From Bacteroidetes bacterium UBA4416 (GTDB lineage: Bacteria > Bacteroidota > Bacteroidia > B-17B0 > Aurantibacillaceae): DNA of 41,888 nt. A model generated the notes under the pieces. It was not told the DNA's origin. It worked only from the letters and a program-made list of their open reading frames with translations, and searched no databases. A program made the position numbers and the translations under genes. The stretch lies in contig DGQK01000021.1 of assembly GCA_002390745.1 (NCBI GenBank), forward strand, positions 48,809 to 90,696, in the 5' to 3' direction. Of the stretch, positions 16,395 to 24,654 are shown piece after piece (the stretch's first letter is position 1; each line of letters starts with the position of its first letter).

Positions 16395-17699
16395 TTAGAG
16401 GTCGAAATAGTTTTCATCCTCATCGCTCCCGTAGCTTCCGGATTGTGTCACCTCCCCGGAAGCGTTGGTTATCTCGTAGGTTAACTGATTAGCATTACGT
16501 TTCTGGAGGAACCATACCTGACCGGGTACCGGGCCGTTGAGCGGCATCACATAATATCCGCCACAACCATATTCGGCGATGAATATATATCCGCCTGCAT
16601 CTTTCGGTATAACGATGGGTTTGTCTGGCCCTTTAGGATGTTGAAGTCTATGGTTCAGGAAGTCGATAATTTGCTGCTCGCTTACTGGGAAAGGTTTGGT
16701 GAAATGATCGGGATGTTGCTCCATGTAGTTAACGAAATTTCCCTGGTCGCGGCTGCCGCTATTGAGTGGCATAAGCGAATTTTCAAAACTGTACATGCCG
16801 TAGTAAGGCCCCACGCCTCCGTTGCCAACGATTTTCAGGTACTGGCGGTATTCATTTGGCATGCTGAATCCATATTGTTTTTCCAGTTCGGTGATTTTTT
16901 CTTCCGTCAATGCCGGATTGAGCTTGTAGTGATGCATGAAAGCACCGAATACACTCTGGTTTTTGTCGTGTGCCGCCAGGTTAAACCAACAGAACTTCAT
17001 GGCATTCAGCCTGAGATCAAGCTCTGCGTTACTATTGAACCAATTCTGCTGGGCATCTTCGATCCATTCAAGGAAACTCAGTGTTTTTAGTTGGTCGTTT
17101 ACGAAGCGGATCACGGGCCGTAGCTCAACATGGCGCTGTTCGCCATTCTTTTCATCGTTAGCGGCAATTTCATTCAGGAGCCACACTTCACTCGCGCAGG
17201 CGCCGTTTACCGGCATGATGTAGTGTTTTCCGGGTTCGGGTGTGCAAATAAAGACATAGCCGGCTTCATCGGCATCCATTTTTATTGGCGCTGTTTCTGT
17301 GCTTGGATAGGCCATTTTGTTCCGGAGCCAGCCGATGATCTGTTCTTCCGTTACCGGAAATTCAGATACACAATGATCCGGGTTTTCTTCCAGCCAGTCA
17401 TAATAATCCGTCTCTCCTTTTTTGCCGCGGTTCAGTGGTGTGAGTGCATCCTGCAGGGAGTACATGGCGTGATGCGGGCATGCTCCGCCGTTGCTTACCT
17501 GGATAAGGTATTCGCGGTATTCGTCGGGTAGTTTGACGCCGTTTTTGGCTTCGAAGAATTCGATGTTGCGACGCGAATCAGCATCGTTGAACAATTGGTA
17601 TTGATGCGATGCGGCGCCTGCAGCAAGGTATTGCGGATCCTTTTGTTTGATTTCCTGCCAGTTTTGGCGGATCTGGTTTAAACGTTCGTTCAGCTCCAT
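16395..17699 (-). CDS. double SMI1/KNR4-domain protein
   Basis: The 434-residue cytoplasmic protein holds two tandem SMI1/KNR4 (SUKH-type) domains. The first, about residues 45-185, has VKLPDEYREYLIQVSNGGAC and ends VWLLNEIA. The second, about 265-400, has MPNEYRQYLKIVGNGGVG and ends VWFLQKRN. Members of this superfamily are frequent immunity proteins in bacterial toxin systems and also act as general adaptors. A linker (FLEWIEDAQQNWF) follows the first domain; the matching segment of the second domain is found after the stop codon, at the start of the next gene. No toxin domain is seen nearby. It lies 30 bases after the fibre gene in the same operon. Confidence 0.85.
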   Translation of the reverse strand: MELNERLNQIRQNWQEIKQKDPQYLAAGAASHQYQLFNDADSRRNIEFFEAKNGVKLPDEYREYLIQVSNGGACPHHAMYSLQDALTPLNRGKKGETDYYDWLEENPDHCVSEFPVTEEQIIGWLRNKMAYPSTETAPIKMDADEAGYVFICTPEPGKHYIMPVNGACASEVWLLNEIAANDEKNGEQRHVELRPVIRFVNDQLKTLSFLEWIEDAQQNWFNSNAELDLRLNAMKFCWFNLAAHDKNQSVFGAFMHHYKLNPALTEEKITELEKQYGFSMPNEYRQYLKIVGNGGVGPYYGMYSFENSLMPLNSGSRDQGNFVNYMEQHPDHFTKPFPVSEQQIIDFLNHRLQHPKGPDKPIVIPKDAGGYIFIAEYGCGGYYVMPLNGPVPGQVWFLQKRNANQLTYEITNASGEVTQSGSYGSDEDENYFDL

Positions 17700-17729
17700 G
17701 ATTTTTTAGGTATTAATTAAATGAGAGGG

Positions 17730-19382
17730 TTACTTATGATGGATGTTTTCCTGTTGTTCGAGGCGGCGCTCCAGTGCTTCGTTCTTTTTTTTCAGCTCGT
17801 CGATAAGTGCTTGTTGCTCCTGGATGGCTTTGACGATAGGCGCCAAAAGGTCGTTATAGCGCATGCTCAGCATGCCTTCGTCGTCGGTTGTGATCACGCC
17901 ACTTTCGGAAGCCCCGGCATCGGCAAGCAATTGCTTCACATCCTGCGCAATGAAACCGTATTCGGTTTTTCGACTCTCATCGTTTGATCTCAGGTAACAT
18001 ACAGGACGCAGCCTTTTGATGAAATCCAATCCCAGGTCGGATGTTCTGATGTCTTTTTTCCAACGCGCATCGGAGGTAACAGACCAGGCAACCTGCACGC
18101 CGGCATAAGTGATTGCGGTATTGCCGATACGCACCTGGTTACTGTTGGTAGCCACGGGTACGGCAGCGGAGGCGCCGATACCGATATTGTTGGACCCGGT
18201 GCTAACAGCTTGAAGGGCGAAACTTCCAATGGCGGTGTTGTCGCTGCCGGTGGTATTCATGTAGAGAGCCGAGTTGCCCATGGCAACATTTCTATAACCA
18301 CTGGTTGTGAAGTAGGCGGCGCTGGTTCCCACGGCAATGTTCACTCCTCCGGTGCTGTTACTATACAAGGCACTATGGCCTATGGCTGTATTATTGGACC
18401 CGGTGTTTGTTCGTAATGCGTAATACCCTATGGCGGTATTCGCATTCCCGTTCACGTTTCCGTATAAGGCAAACCGGCCTGCGGCGGTATTTTCCGATCC
18501 GCCGTTATTCAAATACATACAGGACGATCCCAGGGCGACGTTACTTGTTCCGTTGACATTGTTAAGAAGTGCGAAAGGTCCTTCTGCCGTGTTATAGGAT
18601 CCGCCACTGTTAAGCTGCATCGCCAGGTAGCCTATGCAGCTGTTATAATTCCCGGTTTTGTTCTGGGTCATGGCGCCTGATCCGATCGCCGTATTACCAA
18701 TGCCCACCGTATTGCTAAGCAATGCGCCGTTTCCAACAGCGGTATTATTGTCCCCCGACACATTAGCTGCCAGAGCATCATTGCCGAGGGATGTGTTGTA
18801 GCTTCCCGTGGTATTTTGTGCAAATGAGTTGTGACCAAATGCGGCGTTATCTGTTCCGGTACATACGTTTCCTGACAAATAACCGAAGAAAACGTTTCCG
18901 GCGAGTTGATCGATCTTCCCGGCTTTCTGGTTGTTCACCCTGAATGACAACGGTATGTTGTCGGTAGTGCCTAAAAAATGAGTTCCGTCAACGGTTCCAC
19001 TGTTGCCAAGTAAGCTCCAGTTTTTTCCGCCGTTGCCGGCCAGGGCAACCCACGCCGATCCATCCCAATAATAGTAGCCAGGAGAAACATTGTTGGGTGC
19101 GGTTCCTGCCGTTGCGGTGTTGTACACGAGCAGGCTTGCGGGCATGCCTGCGCCGATGGGCGCCGTGCTATTGAGTGCAGTCAGTGCTACGCGCGGAATT
19201 AACAGGCCTTTTGTGGCATGGTCAACGTCAAGCATTGCCGAGGCGTTCGGCGTGGCGCCGGTTGCATTGATACCCACGTTTTGAGCGCTGATGTTGCCGA
19301 AAATCCCGCTTATCAATAAACCCGCTATTGAGAGAGCAGGAAAGAAGCTGTTTTTTTTGTCTGATAAACCCTGCTTGCTCAT
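17730..19382 (-). CDS. repeat fibre protein with S74 self-cleaving chaperone domain
   Basis: The 550-residue protein is predicted to be an exported trimeric fibre. A signal peptide ends near NISAQ (residue 34). Next come a short module common to Bacteroidota tail-fibre-like proteins (GLLIPRVALTALNS, then SPGYYYWDGSAWV), fourteen 17-residue repeats (about 176-412), and the Peptidase S74 intramolecular chaperone (about 440-520). The S74 motif SDARWK has the Ser and Lys five residues apart, as in the self-cleaving endosialidase chaperone. A coiled coil of about 30 residues closes the protein. The fibre would fold as a trimer and shed its own C-terminus. It has no T9SS domain, so its export route is open. 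Its ATG overlaps the stop of the previous gene by one base. Confidence 0.88.
   Translation of the reverse strand: MSKQGLSDKKNSFFPALSIAGLLISGIFGNISAQNVGINATGATPNASAMLDVDHATKGLLIPRVALTALNSTAPIGAGMPASLLVYNTATAGTAPNNVSPGYYYWDGSAWVALAGNGGKNWSLLGNSGTVDGTHFLGTTDNIPLSFRVNNQKAGKIDQLAGNVFFGYLSGNVCTGTDNAAFGHNSFAQNTTGSYNTSLGNDALAANVSGDNNTAVGNGALLSNTVGIGNTAIGSGAMTQNKTGNYNSCIGYLAMQLNSGGSYNTAEGPFALLNNVNGTSNVALGSSCMYLNNGGSENTAAGRFALYGNVNGNANTAIGYYALRTNTGSNNTAIGHSALYSNSTGGVNIAVGTSAAYFTTSGYRNVAMGNSALYMNTTGSDNTAIGSFALQAVSTGSNNIGIGASAAVPVATNSNQVRIGNTAITYAGVQVAWSVTSDARWKKDIRTSDLGLDFIKRLRPVCYLRSNDESRKTEYGFIAQDVKQLLADAGASESGVITTDDEGMLSMRYNDLLAPIVKAIQEQQALIDELKKKNEALERRLEQQENIHHK
18146..18857 (-). repeat. fourteen 51-bp repeats in the S74 fibre gene
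   Basis: The encoded unit is G-x-x-N-T-A-x-G-x-x-A-L-x-x-N-x-x. Fourteen copies follow each other without gaps; thirteen are 17 residues and one, near the middle, is 16. The N-T-A-x-G core is the left-handed parallel beta-roll pattern of YadA-type adhesin heads. Copies differ enough at the DNA level that recent slippage is unlikely for most. Confidence 0.85.
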
Positions 19383-19798
19383 TACATGATGACTTTGTAG
19401 GCGGCCTGTAGTAACTCCGGGAAATTGGCGGGTAGGTGTTGGTTATGAGCGTTCTTTTCCACACGCCCGAAGTGGAACTGCATCATGAAGATCCCGATGT
19501 GTTCGGCGCTGTTATGAATGAATATGGTGCCTGAATCTGCGTTGTATTCCCAGAAATCGTAAAGCACAGTGTTGTTGTCGGTGTCGATGATGTGGTACAG
19601 GCTGGCAAAACCCCAGCGTTCTTCTTCTTCATCGAACAGGTTTTCGATCTTGCTGGTGTCAATGCTTGCCGCATCTTCCTCGCCATAATACAAGGGCAGG
19701 CAGGCATGCAATTGTTCGATCTGAACAGAGGTCAGGTCTTCCAGGTTGTTGAATTCCGGTCCGAATTCGTTTACAAAAGTAAAGGCAATGTTTTTCAT
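19382..19798 (-). CDS. hypothetical small acidic protein
   Basis: The 138-residue product is acidic (IENLFDEEEERWGF near the middle) and has no signal peptide or membrane helix. It starts 7 bases after the lipoprotein gene's stop, and its TAA overlaps the ATG of the fibre gene by one base, so the two are translationally coupled. Such tight coupling to a self-processing fibre suggests a dedicated partner such as a chaperone or immunity-type protein, but this is an inference. No family is recognised. Confidence 0.78.
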   Translation of the reverse strand: MKNIAFTFVNEFGPEFNNLEDLTSVQIEQLHACLPLYYGEEDAASIDTSKIENLFDEEEERWGFASLYHIIDTDNNTVLYDFWEYNADSGTIFIHNSAEHIGIFMMQFHFGRVEKNAHNQHLPANFPELLQAAYKVIM

Positions 19799-19805
19799 GG
19801 TTTAA

Positions 19806-20378
19806 TTAACGGTAGAAGGTGAGTGTGCCGGATAATACGCCCGGATTTGCATATTCGCCTGTATTGAGATTCGTGTAAAAACCACTGTTGGTCTGCGCTT
19901 TGAGGCTGATGCCTGCCAGGTTTACCGTTACCTTATTTCCACTCACCACCAGGGTAAGGTTTCCGGAAGATGCAACGGAGCTCCATTCCAGCAAGCCATT
20001 GCCGATCTGCTCCGAAAAGCTCATGCTGACATGCGTCGGGTCGGTATCATTCACATCATAGGCCACCAATGCGTAGGTGGTTGTTTGTGCCGGCAGGCTT
20101 TGGATATTGAAAGATGCTTCCAACACGCGCAGGCTGTTTGCCTGGTCTTTGGCGCCGATATAATTTACGCCGGCTGCCGTGGCCCAACCGCAGGAACCGG
20201 ATAAGGTCGTGGTTTTGGTTCCTGAAGTCACTGTAACACTGGCTACGCTTGCAGGGGTAGCCGTCGACGTGGTAGAGCTTGTGGATACAGGCACAGGATC
20301 TTCCTGCTGTTCTTTTTCCTTTTTTTTACAGGCCAGCAACACTGTGGCCAGCGACAGAACAAATACGATAGTTTTCAT
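19806..20378 (-). CDS. lipoprotein, first gene of the fibre/SMI1 operon
   Basis: The 190-residue protein has a lipobox: LATVLLAC with the cysteine near residue 17, followed by a Lys/Glu-rich and Ser/Thr-rich spacer. The rest (about 50-190) is a beta-rich domain with no recognised family; LEASFNIQSLPAQTTTYALV and GVLSGTLTFYR are typical strands. It is probably a cell-surface or periplasmic anchor. Five more genes follow with gaps of 30 bases or less, and the LytTR regulator is divergent on the other side. Confidence 0.85.
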   Translation of the reverse strand: MKTIVFVLSLATVLLACKKKEKEQQEDPVPVSTSSTTSTATPASVASVTVTSGTKTTTLSGSCGWATAAGVNYIGAKDQANSLRVLEASFNIQSLPAQTTTYALVAYDVNDTDPTHVSMSFSEQIGNGLLEWSSVASSGNLTLVVSGNKVTVNLAGISLKAQTNSGFYTNLNTGEYANPGVLSGTLTFYR

Positions 20379-20431
20379 GACAAGTATATTAATGAATGAT
20401 CAAAGGTCGGAGATAGCTCTCATTGAAAAAT

Positions 20432-20470
20432 TGCCAATAGACGAGCGTCTTTTTAATTAGACGAATGGCA
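20432..20470. promoter_or_regulatory. candidate LytTR-type binding site in the divergent promoter
   Basis: TAGACGA occurs twice, at 20438-20444 and 20458-20464, 20 bases start to start, two helical turns, like the paired repeats of LytTR sites. The pair is framed by TGCCA (20432-20436) and TGGCA (20466-20470), and the first copy is half of the dyad AGACG-AG-CGTCT (20439-20450). The second copy sits where a -33 element would be expected relative to the box at 20487. Sequence match to a known LytTR consensus is not claimed. Confidence 0.45.
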
Positions 20471-20486
20471 TTTGGATTAAAAAATG

Positions 20487-20494
20487 TAGTTTTG
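20487..20494 (+). promoter_or_regulatory. -7 box of the LytTR/kinase operon
   Basis: TAGTTTTG fits TAnnTTTG exactly, 14 bases before the ATG at 20509. No TTG lies at -33; the repeat TAGACGA is there instead, as in an activator-dependent promoter. Confidence 0.5.
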
Positions 20495-20508
20495 AAACGT
20501 TGACCGGT

Positions 20509-21216
20509 ATGAGAACATTCAAATGTATAATTATTGATGACGATGATATTGACCGCTTGACCGTTGTATCGCATGTCAGGAAGTTTGACATGCTTGAGAT
20601 CGCCGGTGTTTTTGCTTCTACTGCCGGGGCCTTAACGCTGATCGCTTCTGAAAACATCGACATTCTTTTCCTGGACATCGACATGCCCGTGGGAAATGGT
20701 TTGGATTTCCGACGAAGCATGCAACACATTCCTGTGTGCATCTTTATTACCGCTCATGCCGAACATGCCGTGGAAAGCTTTGAGCTCGAAGCACTGGACT
20801 TTATCGTCAAACCTCTCAAACACGACAGGTTCCGGAAAACCGTTGACCGTATTGTGGAATTCATGGAAGTGAAACATAAAGTGGCCCTGTATGAGGCCGG
20901 CTTGGGAACCGATACCATTTTCATCAAAGAAGGACATGAGCAGGTAAAAATAAAACTTCATGACATCCTGTACCTGGAAGCGTTAAAAGATTACACACTG
21001 ATCATTACTCACCAGAAACGGCATTGTGTGCTTTCGAGTTTGGGGAACCTCTTAAAAGAAACGCACTTTGCGCCTTTTGTGAGGATCCACCGGAGCTATG
21101 CCGTCCACAAAGCCCTCATCAAAAAAATTGGTAGCGCGGAAGTGGAGCTCGTCGATGCCACTATCCTTCCTGTTGGCAGAAGTTATAAGGAAACTCTAAA
21201 CCGTTTTTTGCAATGA
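20509..21216 (+). CDS. LytTR-family response regulator
   Basis: The 235-residue regulator has a CheY-like receiver (about 1-120): CIIIDDDD with the acidic pocket, LFLDIDMP with the phospho-accepting Asp56, FITAHAE with the switch Thr, and DFIVKPLK with the conserved Lys. The LytTR DNA-binding domain (about 135-235) follows: VKIKLHDILYLEALKDYTLI and FVRIHRSYAVHKALIKKI. I start at the ATG at 20509, after a perfect -7 box; an upstream TTG at 20500 is less likely. The stop overlaps the kinase start by four bases, so the two form an operon. The divergent fibre/SMI1 operon is its most obvious target. Confidence 0.93.
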   Translation: MRTFKCIIIDDDDIDRLTVVSHVRKFDMLEIAGVFASTAGALTLIASENIDILFLDIDMPVGNGLDFRRSMQHIPVCIFITAHAEHAVESFELEALDFIVKPLKHDRFRKTVDRIVEFMEVKHKVALYEAGLGTDTIFIKEGHEQVKIKLHDILYLEALKDYTLIITHQKRHCVLSSLGNLLKETHFAPFVRIHRSYAVHKALIKKIGSAEVELVDATILPVGRSYKETLNRFLQ

Positions 21217-23225
21217 TGAAAAGCATCCTTTTTCTTTTGGTGTTATGTTCATTAAAGCTAAGTGCACAATCACTCAGCCAACAGCAGGCCGACTCCCTGG
21301 CCCTGGCGGTAGAAAGCATGAAAAACGACACGGCAAAATGCGATGCTTACGGGCGTTTAGCTAATTATTACCTGTACCTCAGCATCAGTAAGGGCCTGGC
21401 TTACGCCGACAAGGAAATAAACCTGGCAACAGAGCTGAGCTGGCAAAAAGGAATCGGCACTGGCCATGTCGATATGGCCAGGCACCTCATCTCTAAAGGC
21501 GACCACATGAAAGCACTCAAGCAGCTGAGCATCGCCGAAGAGATTTTTACCAGAACCGCAGACCATTACAACATGGCGGCTGTGAACAATCAACTGGGAA
21601 TTTTAAAGGCGAACCAAAACCGTTTCCCGGAAGCCCTGGATCATTTCTTTAAAGCGTCAAAGGATTTTGAATCTTCCCGGGAAAAGAATGCCAAAGTAAA
21701 TGCTGCCTTTGTCTATCAAAATATTGCCAACATATATACCGCAACTGAAAGTTATGACAAGGCTTTGGAAAATTACGAAACCGCCATCAGGCTGTTCAGG
21801 GAGCTTGGCAATGAAGAAACATCTGTGGCTATGAACATTGCCAGCAAGGGCCTCGTTTACCAGAAACAAAACCGGAACGCAGAAGCCCTGAAGGCCTACC
21901 GGGAAGCTGAGGGTATCCTGACCGCTGAAAACGACGACGCACCAACCCTCGCCTTTATACACAGCTGGATCGGATCGGCTTACCTATCCCTGAAGCAATA
22001 CGACCTCAGCCTTGAATATTCGAACAGAGCCCTTAGATCCATACAAACGATGGGCGATGAGATCCTGATGGCTTCCACCCTGCAAAACATCGGCTATGCA
22101 CAGATCAGACAGGGAATGCTTTCGGGCAACGAAAAGGAATTGCTGACGGGAAAAGAGAACATCCTGAAATCGCTGGAGATCAACAAAAGCCAGGGAAATA
22201 TCGAATCCCTCATCAAGGATTACCTATACCTGTCGGAATATTACGATTTCAAAAAAGAGCCGGAAAACAGTCTTATTGCTTATAAAGCGTATTCGATGTA
22301 CAAGGATTCCATTTACAATTCGAAGAACAAGCAATCGCTTCAGAATTTACTGGATGAGCGTACGATTGAAATGCGCGATACGGAGATCGAAGTGACCAAG
22401 CTAAACCTGGAGGCTAAGGAAAAGCAAAAGTGGTTTCTTATTTCCGGAATTTTCTTGTTTGTGATCATCGTGATCCTGCTCATCTATCAGAACCGCAGCC
22501 GCCGGAAAACCAATGAGAAGCTGCATGCCCTGAATGCAGAGCTGGAAGAAGCGAACCGGATCAAGACACGTTTCTTCTCTATCCTGAACCACGACCTGCG
22601 CAGCCCGGTGAGCAACCTGATCCACTTCCTGCACCTGAAGAACCAAAGCCCCGAACTGCTGACGGAAACAGATAAACACAACATGGAATCGAAAGTGGTG
22701 ACAGCCGCCGAGAACCTGCTGGTTTCTATGGAGGACCTGCTGCTCTGGAGCAAAGGGCAAATGCAGAACTTCAAGCCGGTCTTTAAACCGGTGAGCGTTG
22801 CCCAATTATTTGAAGACCTGCGAAATCATTTTCTGAGCGCCGAAGCGATCCGGATGAATTTTGAAGACCCGGAGAACCTCCGCTTCGTGAGCGATCCCGA
22901 TTATTTGAAAACCATCATGCGGAACCTCACAGGCAATGCAGCAAAGGCACTGGCAAACACCAGCGATCCCCTGATTACCTGGAAGGCCTGGCGGGAGCAG
23001 GACAAGCTCTTCCTATCGGTTACCGACAACGGACCCGGCGGCAGCGAACAACAATTCAGGGCACTGTATGACGAAAAGGAAGTAGTCGGGATAAAAACCG
23101 GCCTGGGCCTGCACCTCATCCGCGATCTTGCCAAAGCGATTGAATGTCGCATTTCTGTAAGGAGTAAGCCGGATGAAGGCACAAGCATTGTTCTCATTTT
23201 CAACCAGCAGTTAAACGCAGACTAA
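21213..23225 (+). CDS. TPR-containing sensor histidine kinase
   Basis: The 670-residue kinase has a signal peptide (about 1-18), then a periplasmic region of tetratricopeptide repeats (about 30-380, with units such as AYGRLANYYLYLS and AFVYQNIANIYTATESYDKA). One membrane helix follows near 406-425 (WFLISGIFLFVIIVILLIY), then a coiled linker. The dimerisation domain carries FSILNHDLRSPVSNL with phospho-accepting His459. The ATP domain shows NLTGNAAKAL (N box), DNGPGGS (G1) and GLGLHLIRDLAKA (G2). It pairs with the LytTR regulator just upstream. The ligand sensed by the repeats cannot be told. Confidence 0.93.
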   Translation: MMKSILFLLVLCSLKLSAQSLSQQQADSLALAVESMKNDTAKCDAYGRLANYYLYLSISKGLAYADKEINLATELSWQKGIGTGHVDMARHLISKGDHMKALKQLSIAEEIFTRTADHYNMAAVNNQLGILKANQNRFPEALDHFFKASKDFESSREKNAKVNAAFVYQNIANIYTATESYDKALENYETAIRLFRELGNEETSVAMNIASKGLVYQKQNRNAEALKAYREAEGILTAENDDAPTLAFIHSWIGSAYLSLKQYDLSLEYSNRALRSIQTMGDEILMASTLQNIGYAQIRQGMLSGNEKELLTGKENILKSLEINKSQGNIESLIKDYLYLSEYYDFKKEPENSLIAYKAYSMYKDSIYNSKNKQSLQNLLDERTIEMRDTEIEVTKLNLEAKEKQKWFLISGIFLFVIIVILLIYQNRSRRKTNEKLHALNAELEEANRIKTRFFSILNHDLRSPVSNLIHFLHLKNQSPELLTETDKHNMESKVVTAAENLLVSMEDLLLWSKGQMQNFKPVFKPVSVAQLFEDLRNHFLSAEAIRMNFEDPENLRFVSDPDYLKTIMRNLTGNAAKALANTSDPLITWKAWREQDKLFLSVTDNGPGGSEQQFRALYDEKEVVGIKTGLGLHLIRDLAKAIECRISVRSKPDEGTSIVLIFNQQLNAD

Positions 23226-23288
23226 ACTTAGCACGGTATAAGGCAAAAAATACTCTGCCATCGTGATTCTAAGCGGATAAAAAATTTG

Positions 23289-23296
23289 TATTTTTG
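23289..23296 (+). promoter_or_regulatory. -7 box of the YCF48-like T9SS gene
   Basis: TATTTTTG fits TAnnTTTG exactly and ends 4 bases before the ATG at 23301. It overlaps the upstream TTG at 23286, which argues for 23301 as the real start. Confidence 0.5.
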
Positions 23297-23300
23297 TGTT

Positions 23301-24650
23301 ATGGCAAAGCTGCTTACCATTGCATTGATATGTGTATTGATTATTTCAAATCTTTATTCCCAGTCGTCGTGGAGCGTTATTAAGCCCCCCTATCCTCCCG
23401 CTACATCCGGTAACGGATATCCACAAGTCACATTCCCTAACATTATCTACCCTATTGCCAACAACAAGATTATTTATGCCGGCAGTGTTCAGTACAGCCC
23501 CTCCGGCGGGGGATACATCATTGCCTACAGAGCGGATGATGCGGGCAATAAAACAACGATTCTCAGTTCCTCAGCCGGAACCGGATACAGCCCGTATATG
23601 ATCGGTGCAGCATCCTATAATGATTCCACGTTTTGCTTAAGCCATAGTACCATCAGCTACGGAATCAGCTATACCAATACCGGATTTAAAAACAGCTATT
23701 CCTGCGTTGTGGGAGGCGGAGCTATCCATTCTGTTTTTAATACAAAACGGCATTTATTCATTCTTTTGCCACTGTCATCCTACACAGCGGATACCTTAAT
23801 GTTTAAAAGAGTAACAACCGGAGCCTCCCAGGCTGATACAGCGGTTTATTTGCCTAACTACCGCCAATTCTACCCTTATGAACCTAAAATGACGTTCATA
23901 AATGATAGCGTGGGGTTTATTTTAGCAAGAAGTAAAGCAAACCCATTGAAAGCAATACTGGTAAAAACAGAAAATTACGGCGATAACTGGCACGAGGTAC
24001 TCACAGACTCTGTAAACCAGATCAGCGCATTTTCATACCCATCCGCAAACACAGGCTATGTTTTAAAGACGGACGGCAGTGTCTATAAAACTTCTGATGG
24101 CGGGTCTGCCTGGTTTCAGGTCGGATCTCCGTCCCCGATTATTACATCAAGCGTTTCCTGTATCAAATTTTCGAATGACAGCGTTGGTTATATCGGAGGC
24201 CCTAATGGGGCTTTAGCCAAAACAACCAATGGTGGCATCTCCTGGTCGAATGAAAATACAGGATCGATCAGGGCTGTAAAATCCATCTTTACATTCGGAG
24301 ACTCCGTCTATTTTCTGACTTCTACCGGAACACTCTATAAGAACAGGGCCGTAACGCCACCGGACTCATCCCGGCTATCGACCCAAAAGGGCGCGATCCC
24401 TGATTTGCTTATCTATCCGAATCCATCCAATGACATCATTCATCTCGAATTCACAAAACAGAATACAGAGCACTTAACCATCACGATCACGAATGTTCTG
24501 GGAGAGGAAATATACAGAGAAGAAAATGATTCCCAGGACCTGACGTTTAAGACAAGCATCAATATCAAAGGGTTGCCCAAGGGTATTTATTTTGTGCGCG
24601 CGAATAACGCCGGCAAAAACTCCGTGCAACAGCTTGCTGTTACGCATTAG
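23301..24650 (+). CDS. T9SS-exported YCF48-like beta-propeller protein
   Basis: The 449-residue protein is started at the ATG at 23301, giving a signal peptide MAKLLTIALICVLIISNLYS. The body looks like a beta-propeller of the YCF48/sialidase type: repeated strand pairs such as KTSDGGSAWFQVG and KTTNGGISWSNE (about 270-330) are typical of its Asp-box-like blades. The last 80 residues form a type A T9SS sorting domain: LLIYPNPSNDIIHLEF, then LPKGIYFVRANN. Cell-surface ligand binding is likely; no catalytic site is seen. It ends 4 bases from the convergent crtD gene. Confidence 0.85.
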   Translation: MAKLLTIALICVLIISNLYSQSSWSVIKPPYPPATSGNGYPQVTFPNIIYPIANNKIIYAGSVQYSPSGGGYIIAYRADDAGNKTTILSSSAGTGYSPYMIGAASYNDSTFCLSHSTISYGISYTNTGFKNSYSCVVGGGAIHSVFNTKRHLFILLPLSSYTADTLMFKRVTTGASQADTAVYLPNYRQFYPYEPKMTFINDSVGFILARSKANPLKAILVKTENYGDNWHEVLTDSVNQISAFSYPSANTGYVLKTDGSVYKTSDGGSAWFQVGSPSPIITSSVSCIKFSNDSVGYIGGPNGALAKTTNGGISWSNENTGSIRAVKSIFTFGDSVYFLTSTGTLYKNRAVTPPDSSRLSTQKGAIPDLLIYPNPSNDIIHLEFTKQNTEHLTITITNVLGEEIYREENDSQDLTFKTSINIKGLPKGIYFVRANNAGKNSVQQLAVTH

Positions 24651-24654
24651 CGGC

